A stretch of 64,000 nucleotides of DNA from [Phialemoniopsis] sp. UDSM-2020 (GCA_018873225.1 JAEILZ010000007.1:2728001-2792000); one strand, 5' to 3'. Counted from the stretch's first letter, positions 20,974 through 32,971 are shown. The notes: generated from the letters alone by a model not told the origin. Numbers and translations: made by a program.

Positions 20974-22352
20974 CTACTTTTTCCCCTTCTTCGCGCCGTC
21001 TCCATTGCCCCCAGCGGCAGCAGTTGCGGCAGCCTCCTCCTCGGCAATGACGCCCTGCACGTCGCGCTCGGCCTGCCACTCGCGCACGCTAGAAATAACC
21101 TTGTCGAGCATCTCGCCGCCCGCCAGCACCCCGGGCAGGTTGTGCACGTCGAGCCCGCTGCGGTGGTCGGTGCAGCGGTCCTGGTTGTAGTTGTACGTGC
21201 GGATCTTGTCGGCGCGCGTGATGCGGTCCTTGGACAGGACGCTGTTGCGCATGCTGTGCGCGAGCTCCTCGCGCTCCTCACGCCGCCTCTGCGCCACGCG
21301 GCTCCGCAGCAGGCGCCACGCCTCCTCGCGGTTGCGGTGCTGCGACCGCGAGTCCTGCATGCTGACGACGGTGCCCGTCGGCGCGTGCGTCAGGCGGATC
21401 GCCGACTCGGTCTTGTTGACGTGCTGCCCCCCGGCGCCGCGCGCGCGCATCGTCTCGGTGCGCACCTCGTCCGGGTTCACGTAGAAGTCGCTCTCCGGGT
21501 CGTTGACGTCGGCGGCGGCGGCGTCGTCGGGCCCGCTCTCGGGGAAGGAGGGCAGGACCCAGACGGCCACGGCGCTGGTGTGGGTGCGCCCTTTGCTCTC
21601 TGTGGCCGGGATGCGCTGGACCCTGTGCATGCCTGCCTCGCCGCGGAAGACGTCGTAGGAGCCCGCGTCCTGCACCTCGAGGATGGCTTCCTGGACGGGG
21701 CTCTCGCCGCTCGATCCTGTAGCGTCTCCGGCACCGTCTGAGACTTCGTACTTGACCACTCGTGATTTGTAGCCTTTGTTGGAGCAGTACCCCTGATACA
21801 TTTTGAATAATGAGTCGGTGAAGAAGCGTCCTTCCATGCCGCCGGGGCCTGGCCGGAATTCAAGTAGGCAAGGCATGTCGGCGAAGGGGTGTTTCGGCGT
21901 CAAGGCTGTCGATAACTTCCGCCCCAGCTCTTGTATCTGCTCCTTTGTAGACTCGAGTTCGTCATTCGCTAGCTCGCGCAGCTCCGCATCCTTGGAGTTG
22001 AGCATGCCCTGCAGCTCAGTGACTGAGGAATTGGCAGCCTCCCATTCCTTGAGCGCCGAGGCCACGCCAGCGATCTCGCCTGCACGCTTGGCTGTCTTTG
22101 CGTCGAAGCCGGTCGCGAGGGTCGCATTGAGCTGCTCGTGCTCGGCAGCGAGCTTCTTTGCTCTGTGGAGCAGGACGGGTGGGAGAGAGCCATCGCCGGA
22201 TACTGTGCATGTCGCGTGTTAGGAGAGCGGAGGGCCGAGGGTGGCTAGGAGTGGTGGCTCGAACCTGTGCTTGCTTTCCGGAGGAATTGGAGGGCGCTAG
22301 GACGCCGCGCGGATCTCAGGCATTGTCTGCATACCCATGGGACACCCAACAT
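20974..22352 (-). CDS. MRF1: Mitochondrial peptide chain release factor 1
   Basis: Two exons, 22352-22265 and 22202-20974, encode 438 aa; the intron (22264-22203, 62 nt) has a TCCTAAC branch site. The protein terminates translation on mitochondrial ribosomes by hydrolysing peptidyl-tRNA at stop codons. The first exon encodes an Arg-rich, acid-free targeting sequence (MLGVPWVCRQCLRSARRPSA). Then come the helical domain 1 (HRAKKLAAEHEQLNATLA), domain 2 with HRVQRIPATESKGR, and the catalytic GGQ at residues 287-289 (GAGGQHVNKTESAIRLTH). The C-terminus is Lys-rich after an Ala/Gly linker. Compared with bacterial RF1 there is a small insert (AAAADVNDPESD) between domains 2 and 3. Identification is secure. 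It converges on the transporter gene, with 183 bp between stops. Confidence 0.94.
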
Positions 22353-23197
22353 GTTCGCGAGTCGAGTTTGCGCTCTTGGACAGTCGAGCAGGAGGAGGAC
22401 GAGTCGCAAAGCAGATGTTTGATCAAGCTCCCAAAATTTTAATGGGTCCCTGTTCCAGGGGCATGCTAGCCACACAGCGGGCGTGCACCAACTAGCGGAA
22501 TGGTTCCTGATATGAGAGCAAAGATCTGATGCTGCCTGCCAGGCAGCTATTAAATAGGTAAGTGTAAGGATGGAAGTCTCTGTCTCTGGCCGTCTTTGCA
22601 TCGTTTTCCCTATAAAAATCCTTTTGGTTGGTGCAGGTTGGGAGACCTTGTTGAACAGTTCTAGGTCGTATTGAGCCTGTCAGTCCCGTCAAGTCCACGC
22701 TTTTCAAACAACAATTCTTAAGCTCACTACCAAAGAAAGTCGATAATTAAGTCCGGAGTATTTAATGTTCTTGATATACTTGTAGTGAGTTATTTCCTCT
22801 ACTCGCAGGAAATATTGTCAAGTTGTGTATATGCTCCGGGCAGTGGTGTCAGAAGTCGGCATCCGTATCCGCCCGTCGGGAATTGATATTGCCAGCGACG
22901 GTAGCCGCTGCGCCGGTAGTGGCTCCGAAGGCGCGGGGTTGCCGAGGCGCTCATGCACTTACACCATCCATCGATGCATCAACTCATCACATTCTTGAAA
23001 CACACACACACACACGCACGCATGCACATTCGCACTCAGAGCTAGGATTCTGAGCAGTGTATTCATTACTGGACTTGATTCTCTACTCCTCGACCCTTAA
23101 TATCTCCTCTTCGTGTCATAGCTTCCGCAGGATCAGCTAACAACTTTCCCCTCCGTGGAGATCAGCGAGAGCAGCACTCTCGGCGCCCTCTGACAAC
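22353..23197. other. Divergent intergenic region between MRF1 and the gamma-glutamyltransferase gene
   Basis: 845 bp carrying the promoters of two divergent genes. It contains a short AC microsatellite and T/C-rich sequence before the plus-strand start. No gene seen. Confidence 0.6.
23000..23015. repeat. (AC)8 microsatellite
   Basis: Eight uninterrupted AC units, then degenerate GCACGCATGCAC, about 180 bp upstream of the gamma-glutamyltransferase start. Confidence 0.85.
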
Positions 23198-25253
23198 ATG
23201 CCTCTCACCACCAACTCGATTTTTCTCCCTTCGGACCTCAACCCTGCGCGGTTCGCCAGCAGACGCAGTGTGGTGCACAGCACCAAGGGCATCGTATCAT
23301 GCACGCAGCCTTTGGCCGCCAAGTGCGGCATAGACATCTTGAATGCAGGTGGAAATGCAGCTGTACGTAGGACTTGGCACCTCATGAATGCTTGCTAATG
23401 AATGATGGCTGACACTTGATGATATTTCACAGGATGCCGCTGTTGCAGTTGGTAAGTACACGCGACGGCAGCCTTATGGCACACTGGATCCCCAAAAGCT
23501 GACATGGTCTCACTCATCCAGCGGCCGGCATGAACATGACGGAACCCTGCTCCACCGGCATCGGCGGCGACATGTTCTGCCTCTACTACGATGCCTCGAC
23601 TGGCAAGGTTTCTGCCATGAACGGGTCAGGCCGTTCCGGCAAGAACGTCACCCTGGAGAACATCCGCGGTGATCTCGGCCTCAAGGACGGCGACAAGGGG
23701 AGCATCCCCATGCTCAGCGTCCATGCCGTCACCGTCCCCGGTGCTGCGGCCGGATGGGTCGACACGGTCGAGAGGTTCGGCAGCGGCAAGCTGAGCATGG
23801 AGCAGATCCTCGCGCCCGCCATCGAGCTGGGCGAGAAGGGCTACCCCGTCTCGGAGCTGACGTCTTGGTTTGTAAGTCGTTTCCGAAACACTGCAACTCT
23901 TTGCAATATACCATCGGCATACTGACGGCACCAAATGCATAGTGGGGAGTATCAGAGCACATGATCCGCGGCGCCTCTCCCAACTTCAGCGAGTGGCTCA
24001 AGGCCGACCCTGCCGCCAAGGACGGCTGCCGCGCCCCCAGGGCCGGAGAGATCATGAAGAACCCGCACCTGGCCAAGACCTTCCGCGCCCTCGCCAAGGA
24101 CGGCAAGAAGGGCTTCTACACCGGCCGGATCGCCGAGGAGATCGTCAAGGTCTGCAGGGACCTCGGCGGCCGCCTCGAGCTCGACGACCTCGCCCACCAC
24201 GCCGAGACGGGCAGCGAGCCCGTCGAGCCCATCTCGCTCAAGTTCACGGGCCACAACGTCGGCAAGAACCTCGCCAAGAACTCGACGGCCGAGACCAAGG
24301 CGGAGGACGCCGGCGTCGAGCTGTGGGAGCACCCGCCCAACGGCCAGGGCATCGTCGCGCTCATGGCCCTCGGCATCATCCAGGAGCTCGAAAAGGCCGG
24401 CACCATCCCGACCTTCAAACCAGAAGACTTCAACACGGCCCATTACCTACACGTCGTCATCGAAGCCCTGCGCATCGCCTTCGCCGACGCCTCGTGGTAC
24501 GTCACCGACCCCAACGTGACCAAAGTGCCCTCGGCCGAGCTCATCTCGTCGGCCTACCTCGCCGAGCGCGCCAAGCTCTTCGACCCGACAAAGGCCTCCG
24601 ACATCCTGCACCACGGCGACCCCTACCGCTCCCCGGCCCTGCAGTCCAGCGACACCGTCTACTTCGCCTGCTCCGACAGCCAGGGCAACGCCATCTCCTT
24701 CATCAACTCCAACTACGCCGGGTTCGGCACGTGCATCATCCCCAAGGGATGCGGCTTCACGCTGCAGAACCGCGGCGCCAACTTCAGCCTCGACCGGGAC
24801 CACCCCAACCGGCTCGAGCCGCGCAAGCGGCCCTACCACACCATCATCCCGGGGCTCGTGACCAACCTGCCCGACCGCTCGCTGCACTCGGTGTTCGGCG
24901 TTATGGGCGGCTTCATGCAGCCGCAGGGCCACGTGCAGACGCTGCTGGGCCAGCTCGTCGGCGAGCTGACGCCGCAGCAGGCGCTCGACGCGCCGCGCGT
25001 GTGCATCGGGGCCGGCATGCCCGACGCCGGCAACGTCTACGACCGCACCGTCTACTGCGAGGAAGGGATGCCCGAGGAGACGATGGAGGGGCTGCGTAAG
25101 CTCGGCCACGAGGTCAAGGAGGTGACGGACCTGGCGCGCAGCATGTTTGGCCGCGGGCAGATCATCCGCTGGTCGGTCGATCCCGTCGACGGCACGGGCG
25201 TGTGGTCGGCTGGGAGCGACCCCAAGGGCGACGGCGCGGCGTATCCTGCGTAG
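23198..25253 (+). CDS. Gamma-glutamyltransferase family Ntn hydrolase, YwrD-like
   Basis: Four exons, 23198-23362, 23433-23451, 23522-23871 and 23943-25253, encode 614 aa. Exon 2 is a 19-nt micro-exon (DAAVAV) needed to complete the NAAD.AVA motif of the family. Gamma-glutamyltransferase-like proteins self-cleave at an internal Thr that becomes the N-terminal nucleophile of the small subunit. Here the likely cleavage is before Thr416 in [11 protein letters not shown], giving a large chain of about 415 and a small chain of about 199 residues. DTVYF (not DTTH) and the NSNYAGFG and [11 protein letters not shown] segments match the YwrD/cephalosporin-acylase-like branch. There is no signal peptide, so an intracellular protein is expected, unlike vacuolar glutathione-degrading Ecm38. 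Substrate unknown: glutathione conjugates or another amide are possible. All introns use GTAAGT or GTACGT donors. Confidence 0.9.
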
Positions 25254-25518
25254 AGAAGACTTGGTGTGTGAATGCCATCTGGATGGGGTATAGCGTAGCT
25301 TTGTCAATGGTGAATTTGAATCGAGAGTGGTTGATTTGGTGTTCATTACAAGTATGTTGTTCTTTCTATGGGAATTCCATGGCAGTTGCCCCCAGGGTGT
25401 TCAGCCAAGGCCGTCAAACGTAAATCTACACTTTGTATAATGTACACGCGGCAAGACCAGGCGTGGTCTGCATCCGCTGAGATATACCCTTCCTCGTTCA
25501 CGGTATTCTTGGTACCCT

Positions 25519-26201
25519 TTACTCCTTCTTCGGGCCGTCAGTCTCGGCCTCGGCCGCCGCCGATTCGGGGGCGATCAGCACCTTCTTCTCGTCTAGCATC
25601 TTGGCCAGCTCTCCGTTCTGGTGCATCGAGACGAGAATATCGCAGCCGCCGACAAACTCTTTGTCGATGTAGAGTTGGGGAATCGTGGGCCAGTCCGAGT
25701 ACTCCTTGATACCTATTGAGACCAAGAGGTTAGTCAGCGCATCAAAGCTCCATTGCCCTTTCCGGCTCAGCAATCATAACGCACCTGCCCGCAGCTCGGC
25801 GTCCTCGAGGACGTTGAAGGCGGCAAACTTGTCCGGGTCGACGCCCTGCAGGCCGAGGATCTGGATGCTGGCGCGCGAGAAGCCGCACTGGGGGGTCTCG
25901 GGGGTGCCCTTCATGAAGAGGACGACGGGGGCCGAGGCGACGGCGCGGTCGATGGCCTGCCGCGTCGCGTCGGAGAGCAGGCGCATCTGGGAGGCGCTGA
26001 GCATCGGCGAGGCCCTCCATCGGGGAGCCGCTGCTCGGGGCGCCGCCGTGGCGGCTGCGGCGGTTTGCCGGAGCAGAGTCTGTATGGCGGGTGTGTGTGT
26101 CAGTCGATTGGAGCCCTTGGGCAAGCTGGAAAGAGCATAGGGGCTTGCTTGGTGCAGGATATATTACGACGTACCCTGGAGAAGATACTCCTTGAAAACA
26201 T
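25519..26201 (-). CDS. GRX5: Monothiol glutaredoxin of mitochondria (Grx5 type, CGFS)
   Basis: Three exons, 26201-26175, 26079-25785 and 25712-25519, encode 171 aa; introns are 95 and 72 nt. Grx5 carries and transfers [2Fe-2S] clusters in mitochondrial iron-sulfur assembly. The first exon is only nine codons (MFSRSIFSR); joined to [17 protein letters not shown] it makes a good basic, Ala-rich targeting sequence. Starting inside exon 2 would lose the best part of this signal. The glutaredoxin domain contains the active site CGFS (Cys74), KGTPETPQ before it, WPTIPQLYI (cis-Pro) and GGCDI (glutathione contacts). A short acidic, Ala-rich tail follows. The gene converges with the gamma-glutamyltransferase gene, 265 bp apart. 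Confidence 0.92.
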
Positions 26202-26821
26202 CTTGAGAGACTGTGCGGTGTCACGGCTGTGTTCTTAGATTGAAGGGGAAAGAATAGCAGAGCAAGTGGTAAGTGACAGGAATTGGTAATGGGTCGATGC
26301 TCAGTCGCGCCGACAAAAAAAAAATCCCGATGATGTAACTAAGCAACCGGGCGGGCGGCTCCGGCAGCGCCAACATTGCTACCGGGGTCTGATATGGGGT
26401 AACCAAACAACCACATCCAAAGCCGGATTCATGTGGAAAGCCAGCAGAGCAACCCCGGCGGCGATACTGGACAATTTTCTACGATGAAATTATTAAGTGG
26501 TCAAAGAGGCGACAGAACGACCGATGTTCCTACTTGTACTTCTCCTTCTTACTCATGCCATGCCTCAGTGCATCACCAGTGAGCTTATGCCGGCTGTTCG
26601 CCATCAGTAGGGGTTCAGCCTTACGGAGTCGGATGCATCAAAACTTCATAACATTAGGCTAGTATACCGTCCAATTGACAAGAGCGTCTCCCAATTCCCA
26701 AACCTGAACTCCACTGTAGTAAAACAGAACCTGTGCAACGACTATGTTCGCGTACTCCATCATCCAGCCACCGCAACAGAGTTATAACGCCCGTATCTCA
26801 TCTCGCCATGAAGATGTTCTT
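26202..26821. other. Intergenic region between GRX5 promoter and beta-glucosidase 3' end
   Basis: 620 bp with an A10 run at about 26315 and no recognisable coding frame. Confidence 0.6.
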
Positions 26822-29320
26822 CTACAAAACCAACTTGCCCTCCAGCAGCAGCTTCCTGCTACTTGAACCTACAAACACCCCATACGTCCCATTCTGCAGA
26901 CTCCACTTCTGCGCCACGACATCCCAGACGCTCAGGTCCCGCCTCGTCAGCTCAAAGCTGACCGTCGCCGACTGCGTCGCGTTGATGAACGGCTTATCGA
27001 AGCCCCTGAGCTGGCGCACCGGCGTGCCCCGGTCGTCGCCGGGGATCGACACGTAGAGCTGCGCCGCCTCGGCCCCGTCCACGTCGCCAATGTTGGTGAC
27101 GTTCGCCGTCACACGGGCCATGACGTCCCACAGGTCCGTCGGCCCGCCCTCGCGTACTTCTCCCACCGGATACTGGCCCATGTTGGTGCTGTTGGAGATC
27201 TTGGTGATCTTGAGGTCGGTGTAGTTGAACGTCGTGTACGACAGCCCGAAGCCAAACTCGTACCGCGGCTCGATGTCGTTGGCATCAAAGTGCCTGTAAT
27301 CGACAAAGACGCCCTCTGTGAAATTCGCCTGTGGGAACTTCTTGAACCGCCCCTCACCCTTGGCGGGCTTGTAGACCTCGCCGTAGTCCGACTCGTTCTT
27401 GGCCACGGTGTAGGGTAGCTTCCCCGACGGGTTCGATCTGCCATACAGCAGGGAGACGAGGGCCTTGCCGGAGTACTGACCAGGCAGGTGCGCGAACATG
27501 AGCGCGGTGACGTTGGGGTGGTCGACGAACTGGTCGACTAGCCGGACGCCGGCATTATGAAAGATGACAATAGTGTTGTTGCACTGATCTGCGACATGCT
27601 TGATGATGCCGTCCGTGTAGTCGTCACGCGCTGCTGGCCTGTCGTAGCCTTCAGAAGCATACGAGTTGACAATAATAAGGCAGACATCAGATGCCGGGTT
27701 GACCGCCGGTTCGGCTGACGTAAAATCCCAGAACATCTCCGTGTCGTCCTCGAAAAATTGGCTCACCAACGCATCGAACGGAGAGCTGATGAGTGACTGG
27801 GATGTCGCACCAGAGCCGCCGCCAGTGTAGATCGTACCGATAGTAGAAATGCCTGCGTCCTGCGGCGTGGCACCGGACGTGAATCCGAAACCGTTCATCC
27901 AAGCCAGTGAGCCTGAACCAACGCAGTTGTTCTGGTCGGGGTTCTTGGCTGAGAATCCAAAGATGGATACCATCCGAGGCTCTTTCAGGGGCAACGCCTT
28001 GTTGACGTTCTTGACAAGCACATGACCCTCAATGGCGCCATCTAGAAGAACGGGCTTGGATGAGGTGTTCCTGCCGTCGACGATCTGGTGCGGTTTAGAC
28101 AGATCGTGCGGCATACCGATGCCTGGGTCTGGAAAATCTTCATCCTGCCCGAGTCGATACCAGGAGGCGATGATTCTCGTTGCCATATCGGTCAGTCGTG
28201 ATTCCGGGATCGTACCATTTTTCACTGCCTCGGCAAGCTTATCGCCCCAGAGCCCTTCGTCGCCAGGCATGGCCATATCCAGGCCCGAAAGAGCCGCCGC
28301 AGATCCAGTGTATAGGGCATTCCAGTCCGTCACCACAAATCCCTGGAATCCGAGCTCCGTCTTCAAGAGCCCATTAAGCGTTTTGCTGTTGGCACACCCA
28401 TAAGAGTTGTTGACACGCTGGTAAGAGCACATGATGTTCCCGCTACCCGCATGGACAGCATCCTGAAAGGGCCAGAGATAGAACTCGTGCATCGTTTTGT
28501 CGTCGATGTTGGCCGAGACGGACTGAGTATCAGCCGAAGGCATCCGATTCGTCTCTTGCTCGTTGCCAATGTAGTGTTTTGTGCTGGTCATGACCCCAGC
28601 CGCCTGAACACCCGTCACAGTTTGGAAAGTGAGATCTCCAGACAAATAGGGGTCGACAGCAAAACCTTCCCAATTCCGCCCACTCAACACTGTCCTTCCC
28701 AACGGCCCAACTACCGGTCCGAGTAAAACATTGACACCTTTTCTCTTGAATTCGGCCCCCATCTCCCTCGCCCTCTTCAGGGCAAGCTCCCGGTTCCAGC
28801 TCGCGCCGACATGAATGCCGCTGGGGAAGGAGCTGACAAAGTCCGTCATCCGCAGGCCCTGGCCCGCGTCGCTCATGCACATGCCCGGGAAACCGAGCCG
28901 CTTGATCGCGGGGACGTTGCCCGAGCAGCTCGTCTCGGCCCGCACGCCGGCCGTGAGGCTGATTTTCTCGTCAAAGGTCATGTTCTTGACCATGGCCGCA
29001 GCCTTCTCGTACGCATCGGCCCAGGCCCCCGTCCCGGCCGCCTCTGGTGACGGGTACACGGGGTCAGACTGGCCGTAGAAGTGGGCGTCGTCAGTGACCT
29101 CGCCGTTGCCGGACGCAGCGCTGCTCGAGGAGCCGCCCGAGCCGCCATGGTGCAGGGCGGCGAGGCCGGACAGACCGCCGCCGATGATGAGGAGGACGAT
29201 GATGACGACTAACGCAACGCCGCGCTTTCTCTGCAGGAAGGGGAAGCGCTGCGTTAGTCTAGATAGTCAACTGGACCTGTCCGGCGCAACTGTCACGCCT
29301 TCCTTGTATACTTGAGCCAT
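26822..29320 (-). CDS. Membrane-anchored beta-glucosidase, glycoside hydrolase family 3
   Basis: The main exon, 29230-26822, encodes about 802 aa. A stop-containing 5' segment must be spliced; the proposed first exon is 29320-29312 (Met-Ala-Gln) with donor GTATAC, branch site CTAAC and acceptor CTGCAG, keeping the frame (805 aa total), but exon 1 is uncertain. The enzyme hydrolyses terminal beta-glucosyl residues from cello-oligosaccharides or glucans. A hydrophobic helix (VALVVIIVLLIIGGG) after basic RKRG makes a type II anchor, followed by a Gly/Ser-rich stalk. Then come the GH3 N-domain with nucleophile Asp (about 305) in GFVVTDWNALYTG, KHYIGNEQETNR, the GH3 C-domain (NTIVIFHNAG, HLPGQYSGKALVSLLYG) and a fibronectin-III-like C-domain (YEFGFGLSYTTFNY). 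Most fungal GH3 enzymes are secreted; a membrane anchor suggests surface-bound sugar release. Confidence 0.88.
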
Positions 29321-31573
29321 GCTGTAAGTGCTCTGTGGGGCCGACTTTGGTGTTATCGACGGGGTTATGTTGGAGATCTAGGGATATCTTGAACTTTGCA
29401 GCTACTGTGCAGAAAGACCGTCCTCTCGAGTCGAACTGGAGATGTGAAGGGTGCGCGTAGCGCCTGCCCTCTGGGCTGTTCTGGCGATACTGGTGTTAAT
29501 CGCCCAACAGGGAAGTTGACGCTAGCCCCAGATGTAAGGAAACTGAGACACCACGATCGGCGGAAAGGGCGTTGGAATGCGTCAGCTCTTTAGTCGTGAA
29601 TCTGATCAAGTATTGAAAGTCGTCCAGCAGACAGATGATTGCTCGCGCGCTCTTTGTTTAACAAGGACGATGTCTGTTGATGCGTAATAACGACAATTCT
29701 GCAGCCTTGTTGGTTGTATCTGACGTTGACAAAAACGCTTGTTGATCCGCTGTTGCTGGGGCTGCTGCATCTTGGCTGCAGGTGTTGACAGTGACGACAC
29801 CCACCCCTGAAGATCGCCTCCCCCGCCAATGGGATCTTAGGACAGCAACCCCCATTCATTGGGGGCTCTCCAGCATCCAGTTCTCCATTGTGGTCCATAC
29901 ACGTGCGAGCGAATGAGCTGCCGCCTAGCTGAAATGGCTAAAATGAAATAAATACGGCGCTGCTCCTCCTGCTTCGAATCATGCACGCACAGCATTCGGT
30001 ACCTGGACAACACGGTGTATGGATGCGAGTACTCCACAGCGGCAACAAAGCTGAGCTTTGCTTCCATCGCCCACAGGAGTAAAAACGTGGGAAACGTGGG
30101 GGACCAGCTCAGGGGATACAAAGTCCATTTGACATAAAACGGCCGCTGAGGGCGGCTCAGCACGTGGCCAAGCGAAATTGAAGTCACTTAATAGACACAC
30201 AAGCTTTACGACCGCTAGTCCACTGCAAGCAATTACATACATTTGGACACAGGAAACATGTTGGGATTTAGGCAAAAGTGCGGAAACCCCTGACATCTCC
30301 AAAACATTTGAGGCTCTGTCAGATATAGGTAATATCATACTACACCTTAGCAGGCAGATGACATGTGGTCGATCAAACCACATGTCGAATCCTCTAATAC
30401 ATATCATCAGGATCCTACTGCTTGCGACCTACCTTTTGTTGCGAGAGTGAAAGCGAGCTCTGCTACCTAAGACAAAGCATTACTGAATTGCATTGCTGTC
30501 AAAGGGGCGTCTAGCAAGCCTTACTTGAAAGCCAGTTATGTTTTGGTTCGATAATGCCATGTGGCTGCAGTGAGTTGCACATTGCATTGGCATCTGAACA
30601 TGCACTCTCCCACCTGCTCCTTCCAGTCTGGACGGTGCCATTCACATATTGAATCTCAAAATGTGCGGTCAGAAGACCGATGTACCAATCACAAAGGGAA
30701 GAATTACAACAGACATCACGCATGGGCTCAACATGGGATTGGTTCAGCTTTATTTTCAAGCTCACAAACAGCATGTGTAACTGCGAGAGCATCATGACTA
30801 GTACCAACTGGCAACTAGACAGACTACACGTCCCCTCCCTTCACTGAACTGGCCTCGCTGGTTTCTCTGAGAGCAATCACCACAGCAGTCGCCTGGCCCC
30901 TAAACCCCCTCAAGCCCAAATTTCAGTGCGTCAAATCGATGCCGAGACCTTCGATAATTTCCCTCCTTCCAGACAATCTGGTCTCAGTCTTGCCCCCTTT
31001 TGTTGGCAGGAGTGTCCCTCCGCAGAATGTACTGCACTGATCAAAGAAACAAGTGCATAGGCACTTCAAATTGGGAATAAGCAAAGAAAAAACACAAAAA
31101 GATATAATCTAGACAAGAACCGCCAGTCGTACCATCATCAAATATGCACAATCAAAAAGAAAAAGAAAAGAAAGTTCGGAAAAAAGCAGATCAACCAGCT
31201 CATTTTCCCTTATTGTACAGCCCCTGAATTATGCCGGTATGTAGACGGAATGATTTGGTGGTTTGTTTGTACGTGTTTGTGTGTGCTTCTGGGGACAAAA
31301 CCCAGAGGGCGGGGTATCAGACCATGAGGATGCTGCTTTGTTGATGTGGGTGCATTGTGTTGTGCTTTTCGCTGCTGTCGGCTAAACGGCGCGTCACCGC
31401 TTGGTGATATTTTTGGTCATATCGAACAGGTTTGTTGACTGCTTTGGTGGGCGGTCGCACTCTGCGGCAATAAATGTTGTGGTTGAGAGGAGGTGTGGTA
31501 GTGTTCGGATCAGGGCATCAAGTTGTGCAGAAGAAGTTAGAATGGGTTTTCACACTGTAGGGGTTGGGGGTCC
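29321..31573. other. Intergenic region between beta-glucosidase promoter and G-alpha 3' end
   Basis: About 2.25 kb with only short unrelated open frames. It includes a perfect 10-bp inverted repeat (30360-30386) and an A-rich stretch near 31080-31190 that probably belongs to the G-alpha 3' UTR or terminator. Confidence 0.5.
30360..30386. repeat. Perfect inverted repeat, 10-bp arms with 7-nt loop
   Basis: GACATGTGGT (30360-30369) and ACCACATGTC (30377-30386) are exact reverse complements around CGATCAA. It could be a hairpin in RNA or a dimeric protein site; no gene overlaps it. Confidence 0.8.
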
Positions 31574-32971
31574 TTATAGAATCAGCTGCTTGAGGTTACG
31601 TTGAATGATCATATCCTGCACGGATCCCATCGTAATTTTCAGCAGGTTGGTATCCGTGGCGTTGGTAAAGTGGCCGTAGATCTCCTTCTCTGGGTTCCTG
31701 TTGAGGGCTCGGAACTTGTCCATGAAGTACTTGCTGGCTTGCTTCCAGTCGTCGGCGGCACCGTGGTAGTCTGTGAACCCGTGGCTCGTGATGGGGCTCT
31801 TGGGCAGCTTCTCCTTGAACAGATCCATCTTGTTCAGGAACAGGATGAGGGCCGACTTGGTGAACCAATGTGAGTTGGCAATGGACTCCCACAGCATCAG
31901 AGCCTCATTCATTTGGTTCTACAAAAACACAGTTAGTACATGACTTCTTTCATCCTAGATTTGGCAGGGTAAACTTACACCATCCTTGTCCTCTACCAGG
32001 CACTGGTCGTAACCCGAGATCGCGACCAGGAAGAGCAGGCAGTTCACATTCTCGAAGCAGTGGATCCACTTCTTCCGCTCTGATCGTTGACCACCGACAT
32101 CAAACATGCGGTACGTCAGTTGGCCCAGGTCGAAGATGGTCTCAGTAATACCAGTCGTTCTTAACCGTGAGCGCAGGAGATCTTGGTCGTTGGGGACGTA
32201 GTTCTTGTCCCAGATGCGGTCCAGGTCGGTGCAAAAGCTGAACCTCCGGGTTAGTAAATCGTTCCACTTGCACACAATTGACATTTCACGTACTAGTCGA
32301 GGTTGTCGTGCAGGGCAAACTCGTTGCCCTTGGCCATGGCGGCCTTGATGCCACCGTCCTGCCATAATTGCTTGATCGGCTCGAGGAAGTCTTCAGGCAT
32401 GGGGTCATTAGCGCCGACTTCATAGTCGACGAGAATGTGAGCCATGTTTTTCTAGGTGCGGAGTGAATAGTTAGCCAATTGCAGTCACCAATTGCGCTCG
32501 AGGGCGACAAGTCAGGAACAGGGCGGGGTGCTCGGGATTGACGATCTGCACCTCGCAGCTCGGCAGGTTGCGGCGCAAAAGCAGTGGCTTACCTCGTTCT
32601 CCTTGACCTCAAAGTCGATCTTCAGCTCCTGCATCGCTTCGAAGATGAGCTGGAACGACTGGACAATGTTGTTGAAGACAACGGGTTTCCACTCCAGTTT
32701 CTCGTTCTTACTGAAACCCTGGGCGTAGATCAACTTCATCTGCTTGAGAACAGTCGATTTGCCTGACTCTCCAGCACCTACAATCACACACAATAGTTGT
32801 TAGCACAGCACCTTCCCAACATTATGCTTTTTCAGAATATCGGTACATACCCAGAAGAAGCAGCTTGACCTCCTTTGCCATCCGCTTTTCGTCCTGGCGG
32901 ATCATCTTGTCGAGCTCACGCGAGCGCGCCGCATCGACCTCATTGTCACTGCCACGACCTCCGAAGCACAT
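31574..32971 (-). CDS. Heterotrimeric G protein alpha subunit, fungal group II (GNA-2/MagC type)
   Basis: Five exons, 32971-32851, 32777-32593, 32451-32294, 32237-31979 and 31918-31574, encode 355 aa. G-alpha proteins couple seven-helix receptors to cAMP or MAP kinase pathways at the plasma membrane. Motifs: G1 GAGESGKST (residues 41-49, split by intron 1), [10 protein letters not shown] (switch I Arg and Thr), [12 protein letters not shown] (switch II), NKMD (G4) and TNATDT in the G5 position, where most members have TCAT. The N-terminus MCFGGRG lacks the Gly2 used for myristoylation and has Cys2 instead, a known feature of the GNA-2/MagC group. The C-terminus (RNLKQLIL) lacks the Cys at position -4 that pertussis toxin modifies in group I. 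Introns are 73, 141, 56 and 60 nt. Family certain; group II assigned from the N-terminus. Confidence 0.93.

Noticed and set aside
23000..23028. CRISPR-like or regulatory repeat array
   Set aside because: Simple AC microsatellite; CRISPR arrays are not expected in fungi and no spaced repeats exist.
23942..25099. Alternative plus-strand frame of about 385 codons over the gamma-glutamyltransferase
   Set aside because: Extremely Arg/Pro/Gly-rich, out of frame with a well-conserved enzyme.
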